A stretch of DNA of 38,623 nucleotides from Nitrospira sp. CG24E (GTDB lineage: Bacteria > Nitrospirota > Nitrospiria > Nitrospirales > Nitrospiraceae), in NCBI GenBank assembly GCA_002869895.2, contig NEWP02000014.1:68178-106800 (forward strand), read 5' to 3'. Shown piece after piece: positions 17,511-25,729 of the stretch (positions are counted from its first letter, which is position 1; the number at the start of each line of letters is the position of its first letter). Under the pieces are notes generated by a model. It was not told where the DNA came from and searched no databases. It saw only the letters and a list, made by a program, of their open reading frames with translations. The position numbers and the translations under genes were made by a program.

Positions 17511-17582
17511 CGAATCCCCTGCCTCTAATACCCTTCCACGCGGAACTGTCGAGCGATCGCCCTCCGCCCCACCAAGGAGGCT

Positions 17583-17612
17583 ATTCTAATGGCGTGGAGC
17601 ATATCGAGTCAA
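17583..17612 (-). promoter_or_regulatory. Promoter of the alaC-hom-thrC-apgM-lysC-cimA operon
   Basis: On the minus strand -35 TTGACT (17612-17607), an 18-base spacer and -10 TAGAAT (17588-17583). The expected start of transcription is near 17576, giving a leader of about 65 bases before alaC. The same box pair with the same spacing occurs before the ferredoxin gene at 38148-38177. Confidence 0.6.
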
Positions 17613-17697
17613 ATTATCTCGTGATTCTGTGGGGTTCCGTATTCAGGTCCTTGGGGGGACTTACGGGGCAGCTCCCACCAATTTCCCTTCCCAGTCC

Positions 17698-17727
17698 TTG
17701 CCCCTCCCAGTCAATTTCTGTTACAAC
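17698..17727 (+). promoter_or_regulatory. Possible weak promoter of pdxJ
   Basis: TTGCCC (17698-17703), 18-base spacer, TACAAC (17722-17727), about 70 bases before pdxJ. The match to consensus is partial. Confidence 0.25.
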
Positions 17728-17795
17728 TGCAACACCTTTCGCACTCATCACACAACTCAGTTTCTCCTCGCTCCACATAGCAGAACGGAGGGTCC

Positions 17796-18509
17796 GTGCC
17801 ACGACTTGGGGTGAACATCGACCATGTGGCCACCTTACGACAAGCCCGTGGTGGAGCCGACCCAGACCCCCTCACCGCCGCTATGTTGGTGGAATTGGCC
17901 GGGGCCGACGGCATCGTCGTCCATCTCCGAGAAGATCGGCGCCATATTCAAGACCGCGATCTTCGACTTCTACGGGAACTGATCCCCACCAAGCTCGATC
18001 TGGAGATGGCCGCCGATGAAGCGATGGCCAAAATTGCGTTAACCACAAAGCCGGACATGGTCACGCTCGTCCCAGAACGGCGCCAAGAGCTCACAACAGA
18101 GGGTGGCCTAGACGTGGCCGGTCACAAAGATCGTATTCAGAAAATTGTGGCCCAACTCCAGAAAGGCGGCATTCCCGTCAGCCTCTTCATCGAACCGAAT
18201 CTGGTACAGGTCAAAGCCGCTCACGGAGTCTCGGCAGATTTCGTGGAACTCCATACAGGCCGATATGCAAATGCCCATGGTTCGAAGGAAACAGTCGCAG
18301 AAGTAGAAGCCATTACGCAGGCAGCGAAACTCGCTCACAAACTCGGAATGGGTGTGAATGCAGGACACGGATTGGACTATCTTAACCTGACGCGCTTGAC
18401 ACAGATTCCTGAAATTACCGAATACAACATCGGCCACAGCATTATTGCCCGGGCGGTTCTGGTGGGCCTCGATCAAGCCGTGAGGGAAATGAAAATGTTG
18501 CTGAACTGA
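17796..18509 (+). CDS. pdxJ: Pyridoxine 5'-phosphate synthase
   Basis: A 237-residue TIM-barrel enzyme joining 1-deoxyxylulose 5-phosphate and 3-amino-2-oxopropyl phosphate into pyridoxine phosphate, the last ring-forming step of DXP-dependent vitamin B6 synthesis. Signatures: [16 protein letters not shown] at the N-terminus, [37 protein letters not shown] and [12 protein letters not shown]. Length matches the family. The start is GTG 17796, with GGAGG 5 bases upstream. Several PLP enzymes (alaC, thrC, dat) are nearby, which is fitting but not evidence of linkage. Confidence 0.95.
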   Translation: MPRLGVNIDHVATLRQARGGADPDPLTAAMLVELAGADGIVVHLREDRRHIQDRDLRLLRELIPTKLDLEMAADEAMAKIALTTKPDMVTLVPERRQELTTEGGLDVAGHKDRIQKIVAQLQKGGIPVSLFIEPNLVQVKAAHGVSADFVELHTGRYANAHGSKETVAEVEAITQAAKLAHKLGMGVNAGHGLDYLNLTRLTQIPEITEYNIGHSIIARAVLVGLDQAVREMKMLLN

Positions 18510-18937
18510 ACCATCGAACCGATACGGCGCCTGCATCCCTCCATGGGCAACCAGATTCGCCCCGGTCATGATATTGCACCTAGGAGCCTGTCCGAGTCAT
18601 GTCATTCTACTGCGGCAAACGATCTGCCGGCATCTGCATCGTGCTCAGCTCGAAAAAATCCTCAACGTATTCCAGTGAATACACCTCCAGTTTTTTCGAG
18701 CTTTGCGCCGCTCACCTGCCAGCTGCTCCTTCGCCTCGCAACAAAGAATTACTAATCCTCAACGTATTCCAGCGAATACGCTTCCGGTTTTTTCGAGCCT
18801 GCGGCCTTGCATCTACCAGCTGCTCTTTCGCCTCGCAACGAAGAATTACTCGGACAGGCTCCTAGGCAACAGATCTCTTGTTTTCTCCAGCGCACCACAT
18901 TCTCTGTGCGGTATCGATCCCGCACAGAAGGATACCA
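18510..18937. other. 428-base non-coding gap between pdxJ and nnr
   Basis: No gene is supported here. Bases 18579-18866 are a MITE-like element described separately. Just after it, CTGTGCGG (18904-18911) and CCGCACAG (18920-18927) form a perfect 8-base inverted repeat around TATCGATC, ending at the nnr ribosome site. That dyad could be an RNA hairpin controlling nnr translation or a protein-binding operator. No convincing promoter for nnr was recognised. Confidence 0.6.
18579..18866. mobile_element. MITE-like non-autonomous element with internal 97-base tandem repeat
   Basis: The ends are a perfect 19-base inverted repeat: CCTAGGAGCCTGTCCGAGT at 18579-18597 and its complement at 18848-18866. 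If TA is the duplicated target, the inverted ends begin GGAGCCTGTCC. Inside are two directly adjacent copies of a 97-base unit (18657-18753 and 18754-18850), about 85% identical by my count. A 12-base stem AGCTCGAAAAAA (18647-18658) pairs with TTTTTTCGAGCT (18691-18702), and each unit carries a CGTATTC/GAATAC hairpin. No transposase is encoded, so mobility would need one in trans. Confidence 0.75.
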
Positions 18938-20491
18938 ATGAAGATTGTGACCGGAACCGAGATGCAAACACTCGATCGCCGCACAATCGTCGAAGCGCAG
19001 ATTCCCAGCGCCGTCTTGATGGAGCGAGCTGGCGAGGGAATCGTCCGGCATCTGGAGGACTACTGCGGGCCGGCAAGAGGCACGGCCATCACCATCCTCT
19101 GCGGGAAGGGCAGCAACGGAGGAGACGGACTGGTTGTAGCCCGACTGCTGCACCGCCGGCGTGCTCGAATTCACGTGATACTTCTGACACCGATCACCGA
19201 CTTGAGTCGGGATGCCGCAGTGATGTATCGCCGGCTCGTTCGGATTACAGGACGAACCGCGATCGCTCGATTCCGGTCTACAGACCAAACGCGGGCCCTC
19301 CTCGCCTCCAGCGATATTCTCGTCGATGCCCTTCTTGGTACCGGGCTATCGGCCGCCGTGACCGGAGCCTATCGCGAGGCCATCGAACTCATCAACAGCG
19401 CCGGGAAGCCGGTCATCGCAATCGATATCCCCTCCGGTCTCCATGCCGATACCGGCGCGATCCTGGGGCAAGCAATCCGCGCCACCTTGACCGTCACTTG
19501 CGGCCTCCCCAAGCTCGGCCTCTATGTCAATGCGGGAATCGACCAGGCCGGCGCAATTCGCGTCGCTGATATCGGCATTCCACCAGCTTATGTAGATGCC
19601 ATCGAGAGCCGAACCCTGCTCCTGACAGCCGACGGCGCCTTTCAATCTTTACCGGAACGTAGACCCTCCGCACATAAGGGAACCTTTGGCCATGCAGGAA
19701 TTATCGCAGGCTCCGTGGGGAAAACCGGTGCGGCGGCACTGGCAGCCCAGGCGGCACTCCGCGTTGGCGCCGGCCTGGTGACCGTAGCCACTCCAAGCAG
19801 CGTCAATGATGTCCTGGAAGCCAAGCTACTTGAGGCGATGACGATGCCTCTGCCGGAAACGAAGGCTCGCACATTGGCCCGCTCAGGACTCGATCGTATC
19901 TTGGCCTTCATCCAAACACGCAAGGCGGTCGCCATCGGTCCCGGCCTCTCGACACATCACGAAACCGTCGAACTGGTGCAATCGCTCATGCAACATCTCG
20001 ATCGACCCTCCGTCCTCGATGCCGACGCGCTCAACGCCTTGACCGGACGAGCCCTGTTGCTGACGGAATGTAAGACCCCACCCATTCTCACCCCACACCC
20101 CGGTGAGATGGCCAGGCTCGAAGTCGATGCCACCATACAAGGCGTCAATGCAGACCGAATCGGCACGGCCAAACGATTCGCCCAAGAACGTGGCGTATTC
20201 GTCGTCTTAAAAGGCGCAAGAACCGTCATCGCCCGACCCGACGGCCTCGTCGCTATTTGCCCAACCGGCAATCCCGGCATGGCCACGGCCGGAACCGGCG
20301 ATGTATTGACCGGCATGATCGTCGGCTTGTTGGCGCAAGGAGTCTCCACATGGGATGCCGCTTGCACCGCGACCTATTTCCATGGCTTAGCCGGCGACTT
20401 GGCCGCCCAACAGTTCGGGCAACAGGGGATGCTCGCTGGCGATCTCATCGCTCAGATCCCTTATGCGCTCCAGCAGAGGACAACGACCTAA
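18938..20491 (+). CDS. nnr: Bifunctional NAD(P)HX epimerase / ADP-dependent dehydratase
   Basis: A 517-residue two-domain repair enzyme. The N-terminal NnrE part (about 1-215) epimerises hydrated NAD(P)H: MKIVTGTEMQTLDRRTI, GKGSNGGDGLVVARLL, DALLGTGLSA and AIDIPSGLHADTG. The C-terminal NnrD part (about 240-510) dehydrates it with ADP: KGTFGHAGIIAGSVGKTGAA, ILTPHPGEMARL, VVLKGARTVIARPDG and the nucleotide-site GNPGMATAGTGDVLTGM. ATG 18938 has AAGG 8 bases upstream. The open frame to 18878 crosses the leader dyad and lacks a site. It is followed immediately by tsaE. Confidence 0.94.
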   Translation: MKIVTGTEMQTLDRRTIVEAQIPSAVLMERAGEGIVRHLEDYCGPARGTAITILCGKGSNGGDGLVVARLLHRRRARIHVILLTPITDLSRDAAVMYRRLVRITGRTAIARFRSTDQTRALLASSDILVDALLGTGLSAAVTGAYREAIELINSAGKPVIAIDIPSGLHADTGAILGQAIRATLTVTCGLPKLGLYVNAGIDQAGAIRVADIGIPPAYVDAIESRTLLLTADGAFQSLPERRPSAHKGTFGHAGIIAGSVGKTGAAALAAQAALRVGAGLVTVATPSSVNDVLEAKLLEAMTMPLPETKARTLARSGLDRILAFIQTRKAVAIGPGLSTHHETVELVQSLMQHLDRPSVLDADALNALTGRALLLTECKTPPILTPHPGEMARLEVDATIQGVNADRIGTAKRFAQERGVFVVLKGARTVIARPDGLVAICPTGNPGMATAGTGDVLTGMIVGLLAQGVSTWDAACTATYFHGLAGDLAAQQFGQQGMLAGDLIAQIPYALQQRTTT

Positions 20492-20492
20492 C

Positions 20493-21065
20493 GTGATCAG
20501 ACCGGCCAAGACAAAACAGTCTGCCATTCGCCGCGTATCTGCATCGCGTCTCCCGTGGAAACTGATCTCCACATCACACCAGCACACCACTCGACTGGGC
20601 CAAGTGATTGGCCGCGTACTTCGCGGGGGAGAAACGATCGCACTCTACGGACCGCTCGGAGCCGGCAAGACGGCACTCGTTCGTGGAATCGTACAGGGTC
20701 TAGGCGCACCGCCGGCAACCGTGACCAGTCCGACATTCGTCGTCATTCACGAATACCAAGGACGTCTGCCGCTCGCGCATGTAGACCTGTACCGGATTGG
20801 CTCACCCCGCGAACTTGAATCGACAGGACTGACCGAATATTTCTCAGGCCAGACCGTCACCGCCATCGAATGGGCCGATCGGGGCCTTGCCGTACTACCA
20901 CCTGACAGGATCGAGATTGCGCTGAGCCATCGAGCAGCACAGACCAGGATGATTCAGCTGAGTGTCACGGGACCGAAGTCTCACGAAGTTCTCGCCCTCG
21001 CGCATAAGCAGTACAGTTCGACCGACAGGGTGCATCGAACGGCGACTGGACCATCAAAACGGTGA
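20493..21065 (+). CDS. tsaE: tRNA threonylcarbamoyladenosine biosynthesis ATPase TsaE
   Basis: A P-loop ATPase that works with TsaB and TsaD to make t6A37 in ANN-decoding tRNAs. Walker A GPLGAGKT lies at residues 53-60, followed by VTSPTFVVIHEYQG, HVDLYRIG, and AIEWADRG as the late conserved motif. About 190 residues, longer than the usual 150-160, with extra basic N-terminal and polar C-terminal tails. GTG 20493 starts one base after the nnr stop. ATG 20463 is an alternative with a 29-base overlap and no visible site. The nnr-tsaE pairing is widespread in bacteria (fused or adjacent). Confidence 0.9.
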   Translation: MIRPAKTKQSAIRRVSASRLPWKLISTSHQHTTRLGQVIGRVLRGGETIALYGPLGAGKTALVRGIVQGLGAPPATVTSPTFVVIHEYQGRLPLAHVDLYRIGSPRELESTGLTEYFSGQTVTAIEWADRGLAVLPPDRIEIALSHRAAQTRMIQLSVTGPKSHEVLALAHKQYSSTDRVHRTATGPSKR

Positions 21066-21078
21066 ACATAACCAGGCC

Positions 21079-21423
21079 ATGATTAGACTGATTCTGGTCG
21101 GAATTCTTCTGCTTCTTTCCCTGGCGTTTTTCCTTCAGAACCAGGAACAGGAAGTCACGCTCTTGTACTTCTTTGGTCTCTTTGAAGCCTCAACCCCGAT
21201 CTATAAACCCATCCTTGCTGGTTTCGGAGTGGGGCTCCTGGTCTCCGGCATCCTGCTCTTTCCCCCATGGATACGGGGCCGGATCGAACTCCGCCGAAAA
21301 ACCAAAGCGTTGCAGGAAGCCGAGGTGGACCTCGAACGGTTACGCCATTCACTTGAAAAAGTGACCGGACGAATCTCTCCCACCCTCACCGACGAACCGG
21401 ATCGAGAACAACGGGATGAGTAA
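21079..21423 (+). CDS. LapA-domain (DUF1049) membrane protein
   Basis: A 114-residue protein with two hydrophobic helices (residues about 2-19 and 43-61). Between them is the LapA-type stretch QNQEQEVTLLYFFG. A charged coiled-coil tail follows (LRRKTKALQEAEVDLERLRH). The E. coli homologue LapA works with LapB in control of lipopolysaccharide synthesis. No lapB is in this window, so the role here is inferred from the domain only. ATG 21079 is 13 bases after tsaE, and the 3' end overlaps the mutS start by 8 bases. Confidence 0.8.
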   Translation: MIRLILVGILLLLSLAFFLQNQEQEVTLLYFFGLFEASTPIYKPILAGFGVGLLVSGILLFPPWIRGRIELRRKTKALQEAEVDLERLRHSLEKVTGRISPTLTDEPDREQRDE

Positions 21424-24085
21424 CACAGACGCTTCACCGTTGATGCGGCAATTCCGCGACATCAAGCAGGGCTATCCCGACTCAATCCTGCTGTTCCGCG
21501 TCGGCGACTTCTATGAGATGTTTTACGACGATGCGAAGCTGGCTTCGAAGCTGCTCTCCATCGCCCTTACCTCTCGCGACAAATCCAGCGCCGACCCAGT
21601 CCCGCTCTGCGGAGTGCCCTATCATGCCGCGCAAGGTTATATTGCGAAGCTCCTCCAGGCCGGGCGGACCGTCGCACTCTGTGAACAGGTGGAAGATCCA
21701 AAACTTGCAAAGGGTCTCGTGCGGCGAGAAGTCGTTCGTCTCTATACGCCGGGCACGCTGGTCGATACGGAGTTTCTCCACCCGGACGAATCACACTTCC
21801 TGGCGGCTGTTGCCTTCTCCGACTCCACTGCCCCATCGGTCAAGGGACAGGTCACCATTGGGCTGGCCTGCCTGGATGTTTCGACTGGAGAGTTTTGGAC
21901 GACGGAATTCCAAGGGGCGCAAGCGGAGATCCAGCTCATGGATGAGCTGGCTCGGCTCGAACCACGAGAGGTGCTCCACCCCGACTCTCATGAAAATGCC
22001 AGGTCTTGTCTGAGTCGCTTGCAGGGAGCGCGCCTCTGTGCTCGTCCATCGCTTTTCTTCAACCCCAAAGATGCCACACAACTGCTCCAGACACAGTTTG
22101 CGGTGCAGTCACTCGACGGATTCGGCTGTCGCGGCCTGACCGTCGGAATCGGGGCTGCCGGAGCGGTCTTGCGATATTTTCGAGAAACCCAGCCGACCGC
22201 TACTCTCGGACACCTTCGCCGTCTCCAGCCACGTTGGAGCGGCAACGCCATGCATTTGGACAGTGCGACCATTCGAAATCTAGAACTCGTGCGATCATTG
22301 GATACCGGCGAGCGCCGATCCGAACAAGACCGGCCAACGGTCTTATCAGTCTTGGACCGCACGGCTACAGCCATGGGCAGCCGTTTGTTACGCGATTGGC
22401 TTGTCAGACCGCTCCTCAATTGCGATGCCATTCACGCTCGACTCGATGCAGTCGGCGAGTTGAAAGATCGGATTCAACAACGAGTGTCGCTGCGGGCTAC
22501 ACTCCGCAACATACAAGATATTGCCCGATTGAGCAGCCGCGTAACGCTGGGTATCGTAGGGCCTCGCGAACTGCTCGCGTTGAAACAATCAGTCGGCGCC
22601 TTGCCGGAGCTTCGGTCTCATCTCCAGCCGTTCCATGCCTCAATACTGACCGGCCTTCGAGACTCCTGGGACGATTGCCAAGATGTGCACGATGCCATTG
22701 AGCAGGCCATCAAGCCGGATGCGCCGATGTCGCTCCGTGACGGCGGCATATTTCGAGAAGGTTACCATGCCTCGATCGATGAGCTGCGCAAAGCCAGCAC
22801 GGAAGGCAAGGGTTGGATCGCCTCGTTGGAAGCCAAAGAACGGACGCGGACGGGAATCGATTCGCTGAAGGTCCGCTTCAATCAGGTCTTCGGTTACTAT
22901 ATTGAAATCACCAAGACACACCTATCCCGTGTTCCGCCTGATTACATTCGCAAACAGACGCTGGTCAATGCCGAACGATTCATGACACCGGAGCTGAAAG
23001 AGTTAGAGGAACGTGTCACTGGTGCGGAGGTTAAACTGCTGGGGCTGGAACAGGAACTGTTCGAACAATTGCGTCGGCGCTTGGCAAACAAGATGCCTCG
23101 TCTTCAAGCAATGGGCCAGGCGATCGCGTTGCTGGACGTCCTCGCAGGTCTGGCTGAAACTGCCGCCTTACATCGCTACGTCAAACCCCTCGTCGATGAG
23201 GGCAGTACGATCTTGGTTCAAGAAGGGCGGCATCCTGTTGTCGAACAGCTCAGTACCGACCTGACGTTCATACCCAACGACACGGCCCTTGACTGTGAGG
23301 GCAACCGGCTGGTGATCCTCACCGGACCCAATATGGCAGGGAAAAGCACCTACCTTCGCCAGATCGCACTGATCGTCCTGTTGGCGCAAATCGGGAGTTT
23401 CGTCCCGGCAGCCGAGGCCCGCATCGGACTGGTCGACCGCATCTTTACGCGAGTCGGAGCTTCGGACAACTTGACAGCAGGACAGAGCACCTTCATGGTG
23501 GAGATGATCGAGTCCGCGCACATTTTGAACAGCGCGACGTCCCGCAGCTTAATTCTATTGGATGAGATCGGCCGAGGGACCAGTACCTACGATGGACTGA
23601 GTATCGCCTGGGCCATTGCGGAATATATACAAGACCGCCGGCACTTGGGAGCCAGGACACTGTTTGCAACCCACTATCACGAAATGACACAACTGGAAGG
23701 ATTACGCGAGGGGATCAAAAATTATTGCGTAGCAGTTCAGGAACGGGATGGTGATGTGGTCTTTCTGCGTAAAATCGTGCGTGGCGGCGCAGACCGCAGT
23801 TACGGGATTCATGTCGCGAAACTGGCAGGACTTCCTCCAGAAATCATCGCCCGGGCAGTACAAGTCCTGGCCCAATTGGAACAGCCTGATATCGCCATTG
23901 GCGTCAGTCCCCGATCAGCCTCAGAAAAAGAAGCAACAGGCTCCGGGCTTCCTCAACCCCATCCGATCATCGAGGAAATGAAGCAAATCGATCTCTTCTC
24001 CATGACGCCGCTCGATGCGCTGAACCGCCTCGCTGACCTTCAGCGAAGAATCGGTCCAACCGGCCAAGACAGCCGCGACAAATAA
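21416..24085 (+). CDS. mutS: DNA mismatch repair protein MutS
   Basis: An 889-residue mismatch-recognition ATPase. The N-terminal mismatch-binding domain holds the Phe-x-Glu motif in VGDFYEMFYDDAK (around residues 29-40). The connector, lever and clamp domains follow, and the ATPase domain shows Walker A GPNMAGKSTYLRQ (from about 636), a LTAGQSTFMVEM signature and Walker B SLILLDEIGRGTSTYDGLS. ATHYHEMTQLEG follows. Near the C-terminus there is a spacer rich in Ser/Pro before the end helix (IDLFSMTPLDALNRL). It is the last gene of the nnr-tsaE-lapA-mutS run. No mutL is in the window. Confidence 0.96.
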   Translation: MSNTDASPLMRQFRDIKQGYPDSILLFRVGDFYEMFYDDAKLASKLLSIALTSRDKSSADPVPLCGVPYHAAQGYIAKLLQAGRTVALCEQVEDPKLAKGLVRREVVRLYTPGTLVDTEFLHPDESHFLAAVAFSDSTAPSVKGQVTIGLACLDVSTGEFWTTEFQGAQAEIQLMDELARLEPREVLHPDSHENARSCLSRLQGARLCARPSLFFNPKDATQLLQTQFAVQSLDGFGCRGLTVGIGAAGAVLRYFRETQPTATLGHLRRLQPRWSGNAMHLDSATIRNLELVRSLDTGERRSEQDRPTVLSVLDRTATAMGSRLLRDWLVRPLLNCDAIHARLDAVGELKDRIQQRVSLRATLRNIQDIARLSSRVTLGIVGPRELLALKQSVGALPELRSHLQPFHASILTGLRDSWDDCQDVHDAIEQAIKPDAPMSLRDGGIFREGYHASIDELRKASTEGKGWIASLEAKERTRTGIDSLKVRFNQVFGYYIEITKTHLSRVPPDYIRKQTLVNAERFMTPELKELEERVTGAEVKLLGLEQELFEQLRRRLANKMPRLQAMGQAIALLDVLAGLAETAALHRYVKPLVDEGSTILVQEGRHPVVEQLSTDLTFIPNDTALDCEGNRLVILTGPNMAGKSTYLRQIALIVLLAQIGSFVPAAEARIGLVDRIFTRVGASDNLTAGQSTFMVEMIESAHILNSATSRSLILLDEIGRGTSTYDGLSIAWAIAEYIQDRRHLGARTLFATHYHEMTQLEGLREGIKNYCVAVQERDGDVVFLRKIVRGGADRSYGIHVAKLAGLPPEIIARAVQVLAQLEQPDIAIGVSPRSASEKEATGSGLPQPHPIIEEMKQIDLFSMTPLDALNRLADLQRRIGPTGQDSRDK

Positions 24086-24116
24086 AAAGGCGGCATCTCC
24101 TTTCAGAGATGCCGCC
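24084..24116 (-). terminator. Intrinsic terminator between convergent mutS and the secreted-protein operon
   Basis: A perfect 11-base stem GGCGGCATCTC (24089-24099) / GAGATGCCGCC (24106-24116) with a 6-base loop. On the minus strand it is followed by TTTTTATTT, so it ends the 24141-25387 operon. On the plus strand no T-run follows, although the stem may still slow transcription leaving mutS. Confidence 0.85.
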
Positions 24117-24140
24117 TGTACAAACAGAAACAGATTCAGT

Positions 24141-24821
24141 CTAGTGATGGGCAGCGCTAGCGCCCGTGTTGTACTTCGCGGTCCAGGGAATCAAACCAGC
24201 GATGGGCTGTCCACCTGGGAGCAACACATCATACTGCATGGGTATCGCGGCTCCATCTGGAGACAGTGGTGAGGTGTTGAGTTGTTGTTTTGCTGCTGCA
24301 CAGCCCGCCTCAACTTCGCTCTTTCCCGCACATTCCTTCAACCGAAGACCGGAGATGCTGAGCGGCTTCCCCATGGAGCCCGCCACTTCCGGTAGCTTCT
24401 TGACCGAGGAGATGACGCGGTGATTCTGCTCTGGCTCTGTCGCAACAAATTCAATCAAATCGGTTGTGCTGGACGGCGGCACTTCCTTGGCTGCAGCCGG
24501 TCCTGCATGGGGGCGACCCATTTTCTTCAACTCCTCCCATGCCCCCTTCTCGGCATAAAACTTGAGGTTCTTACCTGGGTGAATCTTTTGCCAAAAGAAA
24601 CCGCTCTCAGCGGCTCCTCCGAACACAGACACGTTGATCCAAACCGCTTCGTCGTAGTGATCGAGCACGACCACGCGACCCTGGATGGTGGTCGGCTTGC
24701 TCAAGTCTCCCCACTCAAAACGCTCTTGGAATGATTCGATCGCCAGTGCGGTGGAGGCCATAGAGACTACCAGCGCAGCGGCTGCCATCACAGCCCAGCC
24801 TTTCGCATGAAACTTCATCAT
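24141..24821 (-). CDS. Secreted protein of unknown function
   Basis: Not recognised. A 226-residue precursor with a classical signal peptide (residues 1-27, cleavage likely after STALA). The mature part starts with a compact beta-rich region (TTIQGRVVVLDHYDEAVWIN, then VSVFGGAAESGFFWQKI). A central Ala/Pro linker and a C-terminal region with two cysteines eleven residues apart (ECAGKSEVEAGC), probably a disulfide, complete it. AAGGAGG lies 5 bases before ATG 24821. It is 50 bases downstream of another secreted protein, and both share a short GRV motif near the mature N-terminus. A periplasmic or surface role is inferred only from the signal peptide. Confidence 0.8.
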   Translation of the reverse strand: MMKFHAKGWAVMAAAALVVSMASTALAIESFQERFEWGDLSKPTTIQGRVVVLDHYDEAVWINVSVFGGAAESGFFWQKIHPGKNLKFYAEKGAWEELKKMGRPHAGPAAAKEVPPSSTTDLIEFVATEPEQNHRVISSVKKLPEVAGSMGKPLSISGLRLKECAGKSEVEAGCAAAKQQLNTSPLSPDGAAIPMQYDVLLPGGQPIAGLIPWTAKYNTGASAAHH

Positions 24822-24871
24822 CGCGTCCTCCTTAAACAGAACATGAAAGAATGAATGCTTGTCAGGGTCGA

Positions 24872-25387
24872 TTACTTAAGAAGTTTAAACCCGGTAATCG
24901 TCCGACCATCCAAACTTACTTCCATTGCGACGAGTTCTTGGGAGGCCTTAATAATTTGGTCCATGAGGGCCTTATCCTTCACAGCCAACCGAACGGTCGT
25001 CGCGGCATGGTACCAGCCGGAGTAAGGACTGTTCTTATCGGTTCCCCCTACGAAACCCCAGCCGCAGCAGGAGAATAATGGATCCGGCGGTTTCACATCA
25101 AGATCGGAAGACGAACGACCAGCTGAATTTCCAGAACCAGGCTCACCGGTGTTCCAGTATTGAATCCCGAAAAGCAGCTCTCCATCCGGGTTATCGGCCC
25201 ACTGTGACCATACCCGGCCCTTGAGAGTCTTGGCGACTTCACCCTTCATGGGTTTCCCTCCGACGATGTTGTCGGTAGGTTTATTACCCCCCGGCGCATC
25301 CACCGGGTCAGCCACGGCAAATTCCGCTGTCAACATGCCAAGAACAGTAAACGCTGAAACGGCGGCTATAAGTATGGCCTTTGGCAT
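24872..25387 (-). CDS. Secreted protein of unknown function, paired with the downstream one
   Basis: Not recognised. A 171-residue precursor with a signal peptide (residues 1-26, likely cut after AVA). The mature protein has LKGRVWSQWADNPDGELLFG, a Ser/Gly stretch, and a vicinal cysteine pair Cys107-Cys108 in LFSCCGWGFVGG. A C-terminal half follows: YHAATTVRLAVKDKALMDQI, and a strand-turn-strand end (SLDGRTITGFKLLK). The adjacent cysteines are unusual for an exported protein and could bind metal or form a strained disulfide. ATG 25387 has AAGGAGG 8 bases upstream. In-frame starts at 25420 and nearby are unsupported. Confidence 0.8.
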   Translation of the reverse strand: MPKAILIAAVSAFTVLGMLTAEFAVADPVDAPGGNKPTDNIVGGKPMKGEVAKTLKGRVWSQWADNPDGELLFGIQYWNTGEPGSGNSAGRSSSDLDVKPPDPLFSCCGWGFVGGTDKNSPYSGWYHAATTVRLAVKDKALMDQIIKASQELVAMEVSLDGRTITGFKLLK

Positions 25388-25729
25388 ACCTAGTCCCTCC
25401 TTCATAAAAATAACAACCACAAGAACCGATGGATACTCTTTAAAGACGACAACTGCTATAAGACAATTTCAGGGAACCCGTAGCCAGAGCGATGGATCTT
25501 CCGGCTGGAATTCTTTGTCTTGCTTCCTGCTACGTCCCCTCGATCGAGAATCGTTATCAAAATTTTGGCCATGGTACTGAAACCATGAAACTGTGTCAAG
25601 AAATTGTTTGCCCTATCGACAGCATCAACTGTAATGCAGGAAGTATATAGAAATCAATAATTTGGAGAGATTTGTGCGGCGAGAATTATCCGCGATTTGC
25701 AGGCTTGACCGGCTTGTATTAAGAAACTC
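25388..25729. other. 342-base non-coding region between two minus-strand operons
   Basis: No gene is supported on either strand. It holds the putative promoter of the secreted-protein operon with an overlapping dyad (25570-25599) and AT-rich sequence around 25630-25730. No clear intrinsic terminator for the upstream pnp-M16 operon was found. Confidence 0.5.
25570..25599 (-). promoter_or_regulatory. Putative promoter with overlapping operator dyad
   Basis: On the minus strand -35 TTGACA (25599-25594), a 17-base spacer, -10 TACCAT (25576-25571). The inverted repeat CATGGT (25570-25575) / ACCATG (25582-25587) covers the -10 and part of the spacer, the position expected for a repressor site. The leader to the first gene would be about 175 bases. 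Confidence 0.4.

Noticed and set aside
17511-17582. Threonine/isoleucine-type leader peptide or T-box in the alaC operon leader
   Set aside because: The leader is only about 65 bases, has no run of Thr/Ile codons, no T-box TGGNACCGCG-like motif and no terminator.
17589-17624. Eleven-residue ORF with an AAGGAGG site, as a leader peptide for pdxJ
   Set aside because: It lies exactly over the minus-strand promoter of the alaC operon (17583-17612), no plus promoter is seen before it, and its site is inside a CCTCC/GGAGG hairpin. Most likely coincidence.
18657-18850. CRISPR array from the two 97-base repeats
   Set aside because: Only two copies, directly adjacent with no spacers, inside inverted terminal repeats, and no cas genes.
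18703-19569. Plus-strand 288-residue open frame overlapping the start of nnr
   Set aside because: It is Arg/Ser/Pro-rich shadow coding out of frame with nnr, begins inside the MITE-like element and has no family likeness.
24084-24116. Intrinsic terminator for mutS on the plus strand
   Set aside because: The stem is perfect, but the plus strand continues with TGTACAAAC and no T-run; the T-run is on the minus side only.
25221-25580. Plus-strand ORF across the leader of the secreted-protein operon
   Set aside because: Low-complexity shadow of the minus-strand gene with no ribosome site or known motif.
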